Program-made: the position numbers and the translations under genes | The notes under the pieces: generated by a model | Seen by the model: only the letters and a program-made list of their open reading frames with translations | What the model was told of the DNA's origin: nothing | Databases searched by the model: none | DNA from: Exiguobacterium sp. FSL W8-0210 | GTDB lineage: Bacteria > Bacillota > Bacilli > Exiguobacteriales > Exiguobacteriaceae | Assembly (NCBI RefSeq): GCF_038006045.1 | Contig: NZ_JBBOUK010000001.1 | Span: forward strand, 1,715,001 to 1,779,000 | Direction of reading: 5' to 3' | Length of the DNA: 64,000 nt | In this document: one piece after another, positions 33,967 through 43,013 of the stretch | Position numbering within the stretch: position 1 is the stretch's first letter | Layout: every line of letters starts with the position of its first letter

Positions 33967-35486
33967 TTAGAAGAAACCGAGTTTATTCGGGTTGTAACTA
34001 ACGAGTAGGTTTTTCGTCCGTTGGTAATGGTTGAGCATCATCTTATGGTTTTCACGTCCGATCCCTGACATTTTGTAACCACCAAACGCCGCGTGAGCTG
34101 GATATTGGTGATAACAGTTCGTCCAGACGCGTCCTGCTTCGATCGCACGCCCAAACCGATAAGCACGGTTCATATCACGTGTCCAGACGCCCGCACCAAG
34201 ACCATATAACGTATCATTCGCAATTTCGAGTGCTTCTTCTTCCGTCTTGAATGTCGTGACCGATAGAACCGGTCCGAAAATTTCTTCTTGGAAGATTCTC
34301 ATCTTATTGTGTCCTTTGAAGATCGTTGGTTGGATGTAATATCCTTCTGCGAGATCCCCTTCGAGCATATTGCGCTCTCCACCGATGAGACATTCTGCGC
34401 CTTCCGACTTACCGATTTTAAGATACGAAAGGATTTTCTCCATCTGTTCGTTCGAAGCTTGAGCCCCCATCATGACGTCCGAATCAAGAGGATTTCCGAT
34501 CTTGATGGCTTTGACGCGCTCAAGAACACGTTCCATGAACGGCTCGTAAATTGATTCTTGAATCAAGGCACGCGACGGACACGTACAGACTTCTCCTTGG
34601 TTCAATGCAAACATCAGTAATCCTTCGATTGCTTTATCGAAGAAGGCATCATCTGCCTGCATGATATCTTCGAAGAAGATGTTCGGTGATTTCCCACCAA
34701 GCTCGAGTGTGACCGGAATCAGGTTCTGTGATGCGTACTGCATGATCAAACGTCCTGTCGTCGTCTCACCCGTAAAGGCGATTTTGGCGATTCGTTTGCT
34801 TGAAGCGAGTGGTTTCCCTGCCTCAAGACCAAATCCATTGACGATGTTAAGAACACCTGGTGGAAGTAAGTCTTCGATGAGTTCAACGAGTACCATGATG
34901 CTTGCTGGTGTTTGTTCTGCTGGTTTTAAGACGACACAGTTTCCTGCCGCGAGAGCTGGTGCTAATTTCCAGACAGCCATTAAAAGCGGGAAGTTCCACG
35001 GAATGATTTGACCGACGACGCCAAGTGGCTCATGGAAGTGATACGCGACCGTATCTTGGTCAAGTTCACCGACCGAACCTTCTTGGGCACGGATGACGCC
35101 GGCGAAATAGCGGAAGTGATCAATTGCAAGCGGTAAATCCGCGTTGAGTGTCTCACGGACCGCTTTCCCGTTCTCAAGTGTCTCTGCATAAGCGAGCATC
35201 TCAAGGTTTTCTTCCATCCGATTCGCGATTTTATTTAAAATGTTTGAACGTTCCGTTACAGACGTCTTCCCCCATGCTTCTTTTGCGGCATGCGCTGCGT
35301 CAAGAGTCAGTTCGATGTCTTCCTTACCGGAACGAGCGACTTGGCACAATACTTTACCCGTGACAGGTGTTACATTATCAAATATTCTCCCCCGACAGGT
35401 GCCGTCCACTTTCCATTGATGTAATTTTCATACCGTTCCTTGTACTGTACCTTTGACCCTTGCTTGTTCGGAATGTCATAAATCAT
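33967..35486 (-). pseudogene. Aldehyde dehydrogenase with N-terminal frameshift
   Basis: The true start is the ATG at 35486, nine bases after GGAGG. It reads MIYDIPNKQGSKVQYKER... but meets a stop after 38 residues. The rest of the protein continues in another frame from about 35409 (residues [13 protein letters not shown] onward). Adding one base near 35380-35393 (an A3 or C5 run on the plus strand) gives exactly 506 aa, the normal length of this NAD-dependent ALDH class. The catalytic Cys ([11 protein letters not shown]) and Glu (LELGGKSPN) are intact. Either the gene is broken or this is a homopolymer sequencing error. A GTG at 35409 could start a shortened protein, but it lacks a proper ribosome binding site. 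Confidence 0.8.
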
Positions 35487-35535
35487 GCGTTATTTCCTCC
35501 CTCAACTAAAATGGTCAAGCAGTGAGACGGATTCT

Positions 35536-35549
35536 TGTATGCGCTTACA
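35536..35549 (-). promoter_or_regulatory. cre-like CcpA site of the ALDH operon
   Basis: On the minus strand TGTAAGCGCATACA fits the looser cre pattern, about 50 bp upstream of the ALDH start and downstream of the promoter-like pair. Confidence 0.5.
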
Positions 35550-35593
35550 TTTTAATATAGGCTAAAACAGCCCCTCGATACCATCGTACCAAA

Positions 35594-35621
35594 ATTATAT
35601 GAAAAGTCAAAAAATTACGGT
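35594..35621 (-). promoter_or_regulatory. Promoter-like pair of the ALDH operon
   Basis: On the minus strand TTGACT and TACGAT are separated by 16 bp about 100 nt upstream of the ALDH start codon; positions are approximate. It is a moderate sigma-A match. Confidence 0.4.
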
Positions 35622-35642
35622 AACTATTTGTGATTTTTTCGA

Positions 35643-35672
35643 GAAAAAAACATCTCCATTTTCGGGAGATGT
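35643..35672 (-). terminator. Terminator of the YteA-like gene
   Basis: On the minus strand ACATCTCC-CGAAAAT-GGAGATGT is an 8-bp stem, followed by seven T residues. Confidence 0.85.
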
Positions 35673-35680
35673 TTTGCCGG

Positions 35681-36205
35681 TCAAGACCGTGTCGGGTCAA
35701 TCCCGTCTTCTTGGTCAGACGGTGTATCGGAACTACCGAAATCACTTACTTTCGAGAATCCATCCGTATCACCGTCGATGTCTTTCCCGCGGGCAGTGAC
35801 AGATGGATCAAGTACATCTTCTTCACTTGGTCGCGAATTCGGATCGTTCTCGTTTTGTTCTGCTTCTTCTTTTGCATGCTCGATACATAATAACGTTTCC
35901 GGAATGATATCAAGACGTTCAATCTCAATCTCTTTTCCGCATACTTCACAAATACCATACGTCCCGTCCTCGATCGCTTTTAGGGCACGATCCACATCCG
36001 ACAGCATATCCTCTTGCATGTCCGTGATCGCTTGATCGCGTTCCCGCAAGAACAATTCATCGCCGGAATCGGCAGGATGATTATCGTAACTCGACAATTC
36101 ACCTTCATCGTAATCCGTATCGCGTTGTTCGATGTTTGATGTCGTCTTTTCTTTTTCCTTTAATAACCGTTGCTTGAATTCTTCCGTCTGTTGTTTAGAT
36201 AACAT
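35681..36205 (-). CDS. YteA/DksA-TraR-type zinc finger protein
   Basis: 174 aa. The N-terminal third is a charged helix (QQTEEFKQRLLKEKEK), followed by the TraR/DksA finger, GICEVCGKEIEIERLDIIPETLLCIEH, with Cys-X2-Cys and a Cys-X2-His in place of the fourth Cys. An acidic, Asp/Ser-rich tail of about 60 residues follows. It resembles the Bacillus YteA family, thought to act on RNA polymerase like DksA. It is monocistronic. Confidence 0.8.
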   Translation of the reverse strand: MLSKQQTEEFKQRLLKEKEKTTSNIEQRDTDYDEGELSSYDNHPADSGDELFLRERDQAITDMQEDMLSDVDRALKAIEDGTYGICEVCGKEIEIERLDIIPETLLCIEHAKEEAEQNENDPNSRPSEEDVLDPSVTARGKDIDGDTDGFSKVSDFGSSDTPSDQEDGIDPTRS

Positions 36206-36273
36206 GATTGTTCGACTCCCCTTCGTTAGAACCTCTGTTAAGAATGTAGCCTATTCGAAGAAGAATTAAACCA

Positions 36274-37071
36274 TCACGAACACTTATAAGACCGAATTGA
36301 TCCATGAAGATCACAGATGACCGTCATGCATTCATTCCCATCGTTAAAACAAATCTGATGTGATCGTCCATTCTTGGATGTCGTGATGTCATCAATCCAC
36401 AGTTGCGAAGCATCTGCTGAAGACAGCATCGCGATTTTGTCGCGAATCATGAATAAATCAAACGGTAACAGATTCAAGGATTGAATCGTCAAACCATGTT
36501 TACGGAAGAGTGGATCAAGCTGATATTGCGAGAGACTGTACAAACACTTCTCGGCCCCACCAATCAACAACTGAATCGAATGGGAGGGTTCATGACTATC
36601 GATGCGCTCCTTGTGCAGGATAATTCGTCCTCGAACACCAGACTCATTGAAAATTCGTTGCGTATCCTCTTGTGAAAGGCGTGGTCCACCTTCCTTAACC
36701 TTTAAGACGATGTGGGCGAATTCCGCGAAATCCGGTTTTCCGATTTCAAGCGCTGGGATATGACGGACTTCTTCACGTTCAATGATTTCAATCAAGTCAC
36801 GCTCGACTTGGATGCTGACCGTATCTGTTGAAAAGACACGGACGTCGATCACGAATTGATCAAGTACCGCATTTACTTCGATCGTATACGTTAAATCTAG
36901 GTTTTTTTCTTGCTCAACCAACAATCGATTCAAGATGAGTTGATGCAATAAATGGACTGGTGTACGTGAAGAAAACTGACTCGAATAAATCAAATGCTTC
37001 GGTCCGGTTCCTTTTGTTGCTTTTGGTCGTGTTCCGTTTAATCTATATACATTCACTTTATAATTCAACAT
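36274..37071 (-). CDS. Protein of unknown function
   Basis: 265 aa, not recognised. The start chosen is the ATG at 37071, where AGAAGGTG lies seven bases upstream; the frame is open 67 codons further back without a site. It is soluble, with no signal or membrane segment. Beta-rich stretches (TYTIEVNAVLDQFVIDVRVFSTDTVSIQVE) and helices around YQLDPLFRKHG alternate. It is a single gene between the YteA-like gene and mtlD. Codon use looks like its neighbours, apart from the A/T-rich upstream 200 bp. Confidence 0.6.
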   Translation of the reverse strand: MLNYKVNVYRLNGTRPKATKGTGPKHLIYSSQFSSRTPVHLLHQLILNRLLVEQEKNLDLTYTIEVNAVLDQFVIDVRVFSTDTVSIQVERDLIEIIEREEVRHIPALEIGKPDFAEFAHIVLKVKEGGPRLSQEDTQRIFNESGVRGRIILHKERIDSHEPSHSIQLLIGGAEKCLYSLSQYQLDPLFRKHGLTIQSLNLLPFDLFMIRDKIAMLSSADASQLWIDDITTSKNGRSHQICFNDGNECMTVICDLHGSIRSYKCS

Positions 37072-37264
37072 ATGATCACCTTCTCTTACCTGAAAAATCG
37101 GAATAGAGATGTTCCGTTCATATAGCGTACAATGTATTTTAATCGCTAAATATTCGTTTTCGAATATTCCGAATTTAATATACAAATTGTAATCAAATTG
37201 TGATAGTAAGATTTTTAGAAACTGCTTTTTTCGTTGATACCAAGACATATTTAAATCGCAAACT

Positions 37265-37295
37265 AAAAACACCCTCCACAGATATGAAAGGTGTT
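37265..37295 (-). terminator. Terminator of the mtl operon
   Basis: On the minus strand AACACC and GGGTGTT with T residues after, just past mtlD. The stem is short (about 6 bp) with a 15-nt loop. Confidence 0.55.
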
Positions 37296-37317
37296 CGGCT
37301 TACAGAGTTATTCATTC

Positions 37318-38460
37318 TTAAGCAATCGAATTGACTTGTTGTTGCATCGCTTCATAATGTTCGACGATTCGAGATCCAAGTGGATCCGTTGCTGACAGTT
37401 GTAGATATGCGTTCAGCGCATCTTCGATTCCATGTTTCGTAATATACGCATTTAATTCTGAAGATTCTGAATCATTTGGATCGAAATAGGTTAGGGCTGC
37501 TGCGATCCCACGCGCTAATCCATCTGCTTCGATGCCACGCTCCATCAATTCCTTTGCTGGTTTGACGAGTCGGTCACTTGGACTCAGTTTACGAATCGGG
37601 GAACGAGCGACACGTATGATTTCATCATGAATCCGCGGGTTTTCAAAGCGTTTCATATTCTTTTGGATATACGCACTATGATCGACCGGATTAAAGCCGT
37701 ACTTTTCAAGTAATAGCCATCCTGTTTCGTAAAGTGCTGTCTGGACACCACGACGGATGCGTGGATCCGTTAAACTTTCAGCGATTGTCTCTTTATGGAA
37801 TAGTGCTCCGAGATAAGAAGCGATCGCATGTCCCGTGTTGACAGTGAACAGCTTCCGCTCGATGAACGGTTCGATGTTCTCGACATAGGTGACGCCTTCG
37901 ATCCGTGGATAGGCTTCCGGTAGTCCAGTCGTCTCAATCACCCATTCGAAGAATTCTTCCACTTCGACGTACAACGGGTCTTCATGATGCTGAAGCGGCA
38001 CGATCCGGTCAACCGCTGCATTCGGGAAATACCAGTTTTCCGCTACCGGCTGATGTTTCGCCACCTCTGTTTGCAAGTGTTTTGACCCACCAATCATGTT
38101 CTCACACGCAATGACGTAGACAGGTGTCTGTTGATCACGTTGACGTAACCCTTCCGCGATCAAAGGAGCCACTTTCGACAACAAGCTCGGGCCGACAGCT
38201 GTTGTAATCACATCTGCATCGCGAATCGCTGCAATGACTTGATCCGGTTCAGATAAACTGTTGAGTGCTGTCACGCCGTTGACCCGTTCACGTCCTCCTC
38301 TTTCAGAGGCATAACCGACCTCATAGGTATGGCGTGCTTTTAATGCATCGACGACCGTCGTATTGACATCTACGAAACAGACTTCGTAACCCGTCTTGAC
38401 AAGTTGTAAGCCGATGAAACCACGTCCGATATTACCGGCACCAAAATGGATGGCTTTCAT
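37318..38460 (-). CDS. mtlD: Mannitol-1-phosphate 5-dehydrogenase
   Basis: 380 aa. The NAD fold starts HFGAGNIGRGFIG (5-17). The polyol-dehydrogenase signature FTVNTGHAIASYLG has the catalytic lysine region just before it (ERKLF). It oxidises mannitol-1-phosphate to fructose-6-phosphate. It is the last gene of the mtlA-mtlF-mtlD operon, 2 nt after mtlF. Confidence 0.95.
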   Translation of the reverse strand: MKAIHFGAGNIGRGFIGLQLVKTGYEVCFVDVNTTVVDALKARHTYEVGYASERGGRERVNGVTALNSLSEPDQVIAAIRDADVITTAVGPSLLSKVAPLIAEGLRQRDQQTPVYVIACENMIGGSKHLQTEVAKHQPVAENWYFPNAAVDRIVPLQHHEDPLYVEVEEFFEWVIETTGLPEAYPRIEGVTYVENIEPFIERKLFTVNTGHAIASYLGALFHKETIAESLTDPRIRRGVQTALYETGWLLLEKYGFNPVDHSAYIQKNMKRFENPRIHDEIIRVARSPIRKLSPSDRLVKPAKELMERGIEADGLARGIAAALTYFDPNDSESSELNAYITKHGIEDALNAYLQLSATDPLGSRIVEHYEAMQQQVNSIA

Positions 38461-38462
38461 GG

Positions 38463-38900
38463 TTACACCTCCGCTGTCAATAAGGCGATGATTTCTTCTT
38501 TTGATGTCGCTGCCACGATACGCTCGACGTTCTCCTCATCGGAGCAAATGACCGCGATATTTGATAACAACTCGAGGTGTTCGTCCCCGACGCCAGCGAT
38601 GCCGATGACGAGTCGTGCTTGTTCCCTTCCGAAAGCTACGCCTTGCGGTACTTGTAGAATCGATAGCCCCGTTTTCTTGACTTGTGATTTAGCCGACTCT
38701 GTTCCGTGGGGAATCGCGACATGATTACCGATATAGACCGTTGATAAAGCGTGACGCTCTTGCATTGAATCGATATAACCCGCTTCGACATATCCATGAT
38801 CGACGAGGAGTTGACCGGCAGCCGTAATGGCTGCCGTCTCGTCTGCGAATTGTTGGTCCAATAATACAAGTTCCGGTGAAAGGTTCATTGTCGTTGTCAT
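38463..38900 (-). CDS. mtlF: Mannitol-specific PTS EIIA component
   Basis: 145 aa, a PTS_EIIA_2 domain. The phosphorylated His65 lies in HVAIPHGTES. It passes phosphate from HPr to the EIIB domain of MtlA. The start is the ATG at 38900 with AAGGAGGAA before it; the frame is open upstream without a site. It lies between mtlA and mtlD. Confidence 0.93.
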   Translation of the reverse strand: MTTTMNLSPELVLLDQQFADETAAITAAGQLLVDHGYVEAGYIDSMQERHALSTVYIGNHVAIPHGTESAKSQVKKTGLSILQVPQGVAFGREQARLVIGIAGVGDEHLELLSNIAVICSDEENVERIVAATSKEEIIALLTAEV

Positions 38901-38934
38901 GTTTATTCCTCCTTGAATATCTCTATCTTTATTT

Positions 38935-40365
38935 TTAAGAAATCTTATTTCTTGCTGTTTCGATCTCATGAACGAGTTGATCATAATATCCGGCATTTAA
39001 GAAATTATCGACTGATCGGTGTTCTGCCGTTGGTACTTGTTCCTTCGCCCGCTCCGTCAAATCACGATGCGTGATGATCAGTTCGGCGTTTGGCGGCAAT
39101 TGACTGATCGACGTATTCGTTACCTTGATCGGTAAGCCCGCTTTATTGATCTTATTGCGAAGGACGGATGCTCCCATCGCACTCGATCCCATACCAGCGT
39201 CACAAGCGAAGATGATATGTTCGACTTCCGCAAGTGGTTTGGCATCAGCTGAAACGAGTGTCGAGGCAATCGATTGTTTTCCTTTCATCGCACTGACGTT
39301 CGCGCTTGCTTCTTCAAGGGATGTCTCTTTTGCTTTGCTTGTCTTCAGCAGAACAGTTGAGACAACGAAGGTCACAGATGCTGAAACAAGGACACCTGCA
39401 ATCAATCCGACGTAAGAACCGCGTGATGCCATTGCGAGGACCGCGATGATACTACCTGGTGAAGCGGGTGCGACTAATCCGACATCAAACAGGACGAAGG
39501 TGAGGATACCACTCATGCCACCTGCAATCATCGCAAGCAACAAGACTGGCTTCATCAAGACGTATGGGAAATAGATTTCGTGAATTCCACCGATGAATTG
39601 GATAAATGCTGCACCGGGTGCTGTTTTCTTCGCTGCACCAGAACCGAAGAACGAGTAAGCGAGTAACAATCCGAGACCCGGACCGGGGTTAGCTTCGAGT
39701 AAGAACAGAACTGATTTACCCGCCTCGTTTACTTGGTCGAGACCAAGTGGACTTAAGATGCCGTGGTTAATGGCGTTGTTCAAGAATAAAATTTTCGCTG
39801 GTTCAATGAACATACTCGCTAATGGTAGCAAGTGTGCACTGACGATCGCACCAACTGCTGCAGCCATGATGTCGTCAAGACCTGTCATGAGTGGTCCGAA
39901 TACTTTGAATCCACCGAGCATCAACAACCCACCGATGATTCCGACCGAGAAATTGTTGACGAGCATTTCGAGACCTGGTTTGATTTTTCCTTCGATCAAC
40001 TGATCGAACTTTTTGATGACGTATCCGCCAAGTGGTCCCATGATCATGGCACCGAGGAACATCGGAATCTCTGTTCCGACGATGACCCCCATCGTCGCGA
40101 GCGTCCCGACGACGCCTCCTCTGACGTCATGCATTAATTTCCCGCCTGTGTATCCGATCAGCAACGGTAAGAGATAGGTGATTGTCGGACCGACGAGTTC
40201 ACCGAGTTCCTTATTTGGTGCCCATCCAGTTGGGATGAACAGTGCCGTGATGATCCCCCAGGCGATGAATGCACCGATGTTCGGCATGACCATACCGCTT
40301 AAAAAGCTTCCGAACCGTTGAACTTGTACACGGATGCCCCGTGCTCCATTTTGAGCTGTCGCCAT
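38935..40365 (-). CDS. mtlA: Mannitol-specific PTS EIICB component
   Basis: 476 aa. The EIIC membrane part (about residues 1-340) begins RVQVQRFGSFLSGMVMPNIG and includes GGIHEIYFPYVLMKP. The EIIB domain follows, with phosphorylated Cys388 in FACDAGMGSSAMGAS. It transports and phosphorylates mannitol. The ATG at 40365 has GGAGG eight bases upstream. EIIA is separate (mtlF). It is the first gene of the operon and carries the operator, cre and promoter upstream. Confidence 0.94.
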   Translation of the reverse strand: MATAQNGARGIRVQVQRFGSFLSGMVMPNIGAFIAWGIITALFIPTGWAPNKELGELVGPTITYLLPLLIGYTGGKLMHDVRGGVVGTLATMGVIVGTEIPMFLGAMIMGPLGGYVIKKFDQLIEGKIKPGLEMLVNNFSVGIIGGLLMLGGFKVFGPLMTGLDDIMAAAVGAIVSAHLLPLASMFIEPAKILFLNNAINHGILSPLGLDQVNEAGKSVLFLLEANPGPGLGLLLAYSFFGSGAAKKTAPGAAFIQFIGGIHEIYFPYVLMKPVLLLAMIAGGMSGILTFVLFDVGLVAPASPGSIIAVLAMASRGSYVGLIAGVLVSASVTFVVSTVLLKTSKAKETSLEEASANVSAMKGKQSIASTLVSADAKPLAEVEHIIFACDAGMGSSAMGASVLRNKINKAGLPIKVTNTSISQLPPNAELIITHRDLTERAKEQVPTAEHRSVDNFLNAGYYDQLVHEIETARNKIS

Positions 40366-40422
40366 TGCGTTAGCCTCCATTTCGTGTATGAGTTGATAAG
40401 ATGATTGCTTTGCTATGACCTT

Positions 40423-40452
40423 ATTGTAAGAGTACTGCAAGCGCTTACTCAA
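40423..40452 (-). promoter_or_regulatory. Promoter of mtlAFD
   Basis: On the minus strand TTGAGT (40452-40447) and TACAAT (40428-40423) are 18 bp apart; the weak -35 fits activator dependence. The mtlA start is about 55 nt downstream of the -10. Confidence 0.6.
40436..40449 (-). promoter_or_regulatory. cre-like CcpA site inside the mtlA promoter
   Basis: TGCAAGCGCTTACT on the plus strand (AGTAAGCGCTTGCA on the minus strand) fits the cre consensus and lies in the spacer between -35 and -10, where CcpA binding would block RNA polymerase. Confidence 0.65.
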
Positions 40453-40464
40453 TCTTTCCTAGTT

Positions 40465-40494
40465 CAGTCTTTGTCCAAGAAGTTGGACAGACTG
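40465..40494. promoter_or_regulatory. Inverted repeat, candidate MtlR operator
   Basis: TGTCCAA-GAAG-TTGGACA, with flanking AGTC/GACT, is an interrupted palindrome centred about 30 bp upstream of the mtlA -35. That is where MtlR activators bind in other Bacilli. The sequence resembles but does not match the known TTGNCACA half site. Confidence 0.6.
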
Positions 40495-40515
40495 AAAAGA
40501 AGCCTGCTTGACGTG

Positions 40516-40558
40516 AAAAAATCCCTGTCACTTCAGGAATGGAGTGACAGGGATTTTT
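40516..40558 (-). terminator. Terminator of mtlR
   Basis: AAAAATCCCTGTCACT pairs with AGTGACAGGGATTTTT, a 16-bp stem just after and slightly overlapping the mtlR stop. Confidence 0.9.
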
Positions 40559-42570
40559 CAAGTGTGACCTAGGAATTGATCAATGACCGTTCGAAACGTT
40601 CGATTCAAAAGCAGACGAATCGTCTGTTCCTCCCCGAACTCGAATTGATCCATTTGTTCGGGACTCTCGATGATCGCAGCACTGATCGAACTGAGTAATT
40701 CAAGCAGTTCGTTCGAGGTCTCTTCCGGTGCGACCAAGACGAGGAGCCGTTCGACGGATTGTAACTGTTGATCCATTCCGAGCAAGTCGATCGGTTCAGG
40801 CAATTCAAAGATGAGAAATCCCCCTCGTTGAATCGTCGCATCGCGTCCGTGAAACAGCGCAAGCCGCGTTCCCGGAATACCAAGACCTGACATCTCATGA
40901 CGACGTAGCAATTGTCCAGAGAGCGAAACAGCTGACTTCGCTAATCTTTGCTCGACCATGCGTGTACTGATTTCAAACAAGAGCGATTCAATCCCATCGC
41001 CCACGCGCTCTAACCGTTCCATTCGGAATCCGTCCGATACTTGAATGGACGATGCAACGAGCCGATGCAATTGCTCAAGATCGAGCCATTCCGTTTTCGT
41101 CTTTCGCGGTGCCGGTTGAAAGGATTTAGGCAAGGCGAGAATTAATTTCCGGATACGTTCGACCTCATCCTGAGGAAGCAACGGGTTGACGAGAAGATGT
41201 GGTGGGCGAATATCAGGCAACGGCACAGTCGACAAAACGAAGTCGTACGAGTCGATTGGTAACCGTTCGATGCCAAAAAGGGACGAGTTATCGATGTGCT
41301 CGAGTTCAGCGAATTCTTGCCGTAACCGGTTCATCAATAACTTCGAAGAACCGAGTCCAGCAGAGCAAACGACGAGAACACGATATGGTAGTTTAGGTGT
41401 CGGTTTACTCAGGACAGCTCCGAAATGCATGACCCAAAATGCTAAATCTACGTCTTCAAATGTCGCATCGGTGAAGATAGACAGCGCTGCTTGTTTGACC
41501 GCATCGAACAAGCGCGGATATTCCCGTTCGATTTGTTTGATGACATAGGACGGATTGACGCTATTTTGACGTGTGTACGATTGAATATGCGAAACGAGTC
41601 CGCGTTCTAGCGCATGATCCTTCGTAAAGTTCGTTCCATATAGTAAGGAGACATGCTCAATCAATCGTTTTACACGAAGGCGCGTGACGAGTTCTTCCGT
41701 ATCCCCTGCGTCCGATTGAAAGAAAGCACGCAATTCTTCTGATAACCATTGGCGTTCAGCAATCGACAACGTGTCAGGTAAACGCTCTTCGACGCGTTCC
41801 ACCCATTTGAGGATTTCGACCGGATACGCTTTTAACTCGTAACGCATCGGAAACTGATCTTTGCGTAACGCTTGTAAAGCTAAGCTGAGTGTCGCACGCA
41901 TGATTTGTCGGTCATTGAGACGCCCTTCTTTCGTCAATGGTGCTATGACCGCGTACGCTTGATTGATCATCTCAAGCCAGGATGTTCGATTCATGCGTAA
42001 CAGATGAGGTAATTGCCCGGCGTCGCCTTGTAACAAGCGATAGAAAGCAAGAACATCCCATTGCGTAAAGATCAATGAAATCAGTAAACGGCGTTTGTTG
42101 ATTTCTTCGCCGATGACTTCGGCACCAATACCTTTTTTTCGCTTGATTTCAAGGTCATATTGTAGAAACCATTCATCAATCCGCTCTAAATCCTGGCTAA
42201 CCGTGCTCGGAGCCACATACATCGCATGGGCGATCGCCTGTAATTTGACCATCCCTTCTTCTTGTAGTAGCCGATACGCTAACTCGACTTGGCGATCTTC
42301 AGCGTTCGGTAATTGTTTATGTGACAACAAGAGTTGGTCCCGTAATGCATGTTTGGCTTCGTCTGTTCCTTCAATTAAGAGACCTCTGCCGCGGACATAT
42401 GTCAAACGCAAGTCATAATCTTCTAAAGATTGGGCAAGACGATCGCGTTCACGTTGAATCGTTCGTTCCGATGTCTCGAGTGTTTCCGCGATCTCTTGTA
42501 TTTGAACAGGTTCTTCGCGTGATAAGAGGAAAAATAAGATATCATGTTCCCGTGGTGTAAATTCAGTCAT
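40558..42570 (-). CDS. mtlR: Mannitol operon transcriptional activator (PRD/BglG family)
   Basis: 670 aa. Domains in order: N-terminal helix-turn-helix pair (VQIQEIAETLETSERTIQRE and a second HTH near APSTVSQDLERI), two PRDs (about 190-400), an EIIB-like domain with Cys in VVCSAGLGSSK (about 410) and an EIIA-like C-terminal domain (about 520-665). In MtlR the phosphorylation state of PRD2 and the EII-like domains sets activity, so mannitol is sensed through the PTS. It overlaps the upstream free EIIB gene by 8 nt. Confidence 0.9.
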   Translation of the reverse strand: MTEFTPREHDILFFLLSREEPVQIQEIAETLETSERTIQRERDRLAQSLEDYDLRLTYVRGRGLLIEGTDEAKHALRDQLLLSHKQLPNAEDRQVELAYRLLQEEGMVKLQAIAHAMYVAPSTVSQDLERIDEWFLQYDLEIKRKKGIGAEVIGEEINKRRLLISLIFTQWDVLAFYRLLQGDAGQLPHLLRMNRTSWLEMINQAYAVIAPLTKEGRLNDRQIMRATLSLALQALRKDQFPMRYELKAYPVEILKWVERVEERLPDTLSIAERQWLSEELRAFFQSDAGDTEELVTRLRVKRLIEHVSLLYGTNFTKDHALERGLVSHIQSYTRQNSVNPSYVIKQIEREYPRLFDAVKQAALSIFTDATFEDVDLAFWVMHFGAVLSKPTPKLPYRVLVVCSAGLGSSKLLMNRLRQEFAELEHIDNSSLFGIERLPIDSYDFVLSTVPLPDIRPPHLLVNPLLPQDEVERIRKLILALPKSFQPAPRKTKTEWLDLEQLHRLVASSIQVSDGFRMERLERVGDGIESLLFEISTRMVEQRLAKSAVSLSGQLLRRHEMSGLGIPGTRLALFHGRDATIQRGGFLIFELPEPIDLLGMDQQLQSVERLLVLVAPEETSNELLELLSSISAAIIESPEQMDQFEFGEEQTIRLLLNRTFRTVIDQFLGHT

Positions 42571-42856
42571 GCAGCCTCACTCTTTTCTGCCAAGATTCGA
42601 GGATGACATCATATGCAGTCGGATCAAGAACCCGATCGACTGGATGCACCGAACAATGTGTTTTCCATACGTGTCGATGGACGAGTTGCGTTTCTCCGAC
42701 GATAAAAGATGCCTGATCAGGTAGTTCTGCGATCCGACATGTCTTAACGTCTGTCGTAATACCGCATTCAAGTAAGCGCTTTCTTAAAATCGTAGCACCC
42801 ATGACACTACTCGCCATTCCACTCTCGCATACGAAATAGATGATTTCTGAATTCAT
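42563..42856 (-). CDS. Free-standing EIIB-like PTS domain protein
   Basis: 97 aa. YFVCESGMASSVMGATILRKRL matches the phosphorylation loop of mannitol EIIB (compare MtlA FACDAGMGSSAMGAS), with the Cys at residue 10. It is a lone EIIB without EIIC. It overlaps mtlR by 8 nt and is expressed with it, from AGGAGG before the ATG. It may donate or remove phosphate from MtlR, or serve an unknown permease. The rest of the protein is too diverged to name its sugar. Confidence 0.8.
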   Translation of the reverse strand: MNSEIIYFVCESGMASSVMGATILRKRLLECGITTDVKTCRIAELPDQASFIVGETQLVHRHVWKTHCSVHPVDRVLDPTAYDVILESWQKRVRLHD

Positions 42857-42966
42857 CTGTCATACCTCCTCTTCATTTTATAAGAATAGCAGAAATATTT
42901 TCGGTGTTTCACCTTGAAACAAAATCAATAGTTATTTTTGAACTGGCAGCTTTCTTTGCCAAACAC

Positions 42967-43006
42967 AAAAAAGCCTGGATTTCTGATGATGCCAGAAATC
43001 CAGGCT
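42967..43006 (-). terminator. Terminator of gltBD
   Basis: On the minus strand AGCCTGGATTTCT and AGAAATCCAGGCT (13 bp) are separated by about 9 nt, and six T residues follow. Confidence 0.92.
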
Positions 43007-43013
43007 ATGTGAT

